Positions 5,624 to 6,827 of a DNA stretch of 6,827 bases are shown here, one piece after another; position 1 is the stretch's first letter; each line of letters starts with the position of its first letter. The stretch lies in NCBI GenBank assembly GCA_938046705.1, contig CALIWP010000148.1, forward strand, positions 1 through 6,827, read 5' to 3'. The notes below the pieces were generated by a model. The model saw nothing but the letters and a program-made list of their open reading frames with translations. It was not told where the DNA came from and did no database searches. The position numbers and the translations under genes are program-made. This DNA comes from an uncultured Campylobacter sp. GTDB taxonomy: Bacteria > Campylobacterota > Campylobacteria > Campylobacterales > Campylobacteraceae.

Positions 5624-6827
5624 TCTATTCTCTTGCTTGGTTTATTTATGATATTATTTAGCCTGCCGCCGCCTCGCGTACCCACGACATTACCTACGCC
5701 TACGTCCGTTCCGTTTTCATCTAGCGCTTGTCCTCCCCAGTTTACGTTATTTGACGTAAAGTTAACGGTAAAGCGATTTACGGCAGCCAAAGCATTTATC
5801 GGGTCAAATATAAGCCAACTTGAGGCAGGCATACTGATCACGTCCGTACCTACTATGGTGCTTGATAGCCCCATGTTGCCTATTCCGTTTGCCGGAATCG
5901 GAGTGGCCGGGGCTATCGTAGTCGTAGCAGCGCCTGCTAGTGCTCCGCTCGTTCCTTGAGCTAAATTTGTATGAGCCGTATTTACAAACCAATTACTCGC
6001 TTGCGGTAGCTGAGTGCCTGCGGCTAGAGTGTATATAGTGCTATTGCAATCGCTACAATGTACGCCGTAGTATAGGTTCTCATTAAATCCAGCTTGCGGT
6101 CCGGTGTATGTCGGCGCATATACCCTGCCGTAGTAAAATTGCGTCGTACTGACGGCGGTAGGTTTTGCGTATGCGGCGCCGGCTACGGAGTCTGTATCCG
6201 ATATATTGCCTATTGTTAAGTTTTGGTTACTTAAAGTAAATGGATTTTTAGGTATATTTACGCTTCTTGCAAAATTTAGCCTTACAGTTACAGGTGCCGT
6301 TCCGCCGTTAAAAGCGTTGGCGTTTACGCTATATGCGCCGTTGTTTGCTACGGCGTTTACTTTTCTTACGAAACTAGGCGGATTGTTGTCAAAAAATATA
6401 ATTGCATTTTGAATATCTGCAAGCGTCGCCGCGCCGCCGTTGTTTGTTCTAAAGTCGCCTAAAATTTGATCGATTCCTAATGTAAAATTATTATTTCTAG
6501 AATAGCAACCGGTATTGTATAGCGTAGCAACCGTCCTAGCGGCATCGCCTAATCTAGCCGTTAGACCAAACGTTACATTTGCTCCCATAGGCGCAACGTT
6601 TGACATATATGTCATATTTCCGCCGGCAAAATTAGTTACGGTTAAATTTTGCGCCGCTATATCATTTGGTACGAATAGCAAATTTTGCTCGCCTCTAGTT
6701 TGGGTATCGCAACCTATCTGGCCGTTTGCGTCTTCTGTCGTGGTATCGCTATCTGTTATGCAGTCGCTAGGATTGCCGCCGGTGCCTCTATCTACGTTTG
6801 TCCACTTCGTATCTTTGGCGTGTATGG
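5617..6827 (-). CDS. Large exported Asn/Thr/Ala-rich protein, C-terminal 402 residues (N-terminus outside window)
   Basis: The reading frame is open from the right edge, so a start at the internal TTG (6681) is not credible: 48 further in-frame residues precede it and the true start is beyond 6827. The visible part is rich in Asn, Thr, Ala, Gly and Ser, poor in Lys, and predicted mostly beta, as expected of a secreted surface protein. Notable segments of the fragment are an Asp-rich Cys-containing stretch (22-39), NTGCYSRNNNFTL (about 104-116), FYYGRVYAPTY (230-240), HCSDC (256-260), SSWLIFDP (335-342), and a terminal KPSKRIEW. No membrane helix is seen. It leads the prepilin-like genes and overlaps the next by seven bases, so by position it could be a tip or adhesin protein analogous to PilY1 or MshQ. 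That role is inference; I do not assign a family. Confidence 0.8.
   Translation of the reverse strand, partial: IHAKDTKWTNVDRGTGGNPSDCITDSDTTTEDANGQIGCDTQTRGEQNLLFVPNDIAAQNLTVTNFAGGNMTYMSNVAPMGANVTFGLTARLGDAARTVATLYNTGCYSRNNNFTLGIDQILGDFRTNNGGAATLADIQNAIIFFDNNPPSFVRKVNAVANNGAYSVNANAFNGGTAPVTVRLNFARSVNIPKNPFTLSNQNLTIGNISDTDSVAGAAYAKPTAVSTTQFYYGRVYAPTYTGPQAGFNENLYYGVHCSDCNSTIYTLAAGTQLPQASNWFVNTAHTNLAQGTSGALAGAATTTIAPATPIPANGIGNMGLSSTIVGTDVISMPASSWLIFDPINALAAVNRFTVNFTSNNVNWGGQALDENGTDVGVGNVVGTRGGGRLNNIINKPSKRIEW

Noticed and set aside
6679..6681. TTG as start codon of the large right-edge gene
   Set aside because: The frame stays open for 48 more codons to the window edge with the same composition, so the gene begins outside the window.

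Overview
The window looks like a chromosomal segment of an epsilonproteobacterium, most likely Campylobacter, of the moderate-GC oral kind (C. showae, C. rectus or C. curvus-like). This rests on the very frequent AAATTT-type words, T-rich promoters with extended TGn -10 boxes, the alaS / oxidoreductase / hemH neighbourhood (from memory, C. jejuni has a similar order), and the protein sequences. The species is an inference and no database was searched.

Layout. The left edge (1-171, minus) is the first 57 codons of alaS. A divergent promoter region (172-350) separates it from a plus-strand run: a Gfo/Idh/MocA-type oxidoreductase homologue (351-1211), hemH for ferrochelatase (1208-2140, joined by an ATGA stop/start overlap), and a small helical protein of unknown function (2181-2636). 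A gene-free stretch of about 330 bases with several inverted repeats follows (2637-2968). All remaining genes are on the minus strand. hpf (long-form ribosome hibernation factor, 2998-3534) has its own extended -10 promoter and a clear intrinsic terminator. Upstream of it is a tightly packed set of four pilus-type genes, transcribed from right to left: a large exported Asn/Thr/Ala-rich protein cut by the right edge (5617-6827), then three prepilin-like proteins of 203, 313 and 160 residues.

The pilus-type cluster is the part worth attention. Its 203-313-160 order matches the minor (pseudo)pilin order seen in tip complexes elsewhere (GspI-J-K, PilV-W-X, MshD-O-P). The last member lacks Glu5, as expected of a tip subunit. 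Each of the three carries exactly two cysteines. The large upstream protein is a plausible tip or adhesin partner analogous to PilY1 or MshQ. The 313-residue gene contains a seven-C tract in its coding strand, where a one-base change would truncate the protein, so the locus could be phase variable. The assembly ATPase, platform, secretin and prepilin peptidase are not in the window.
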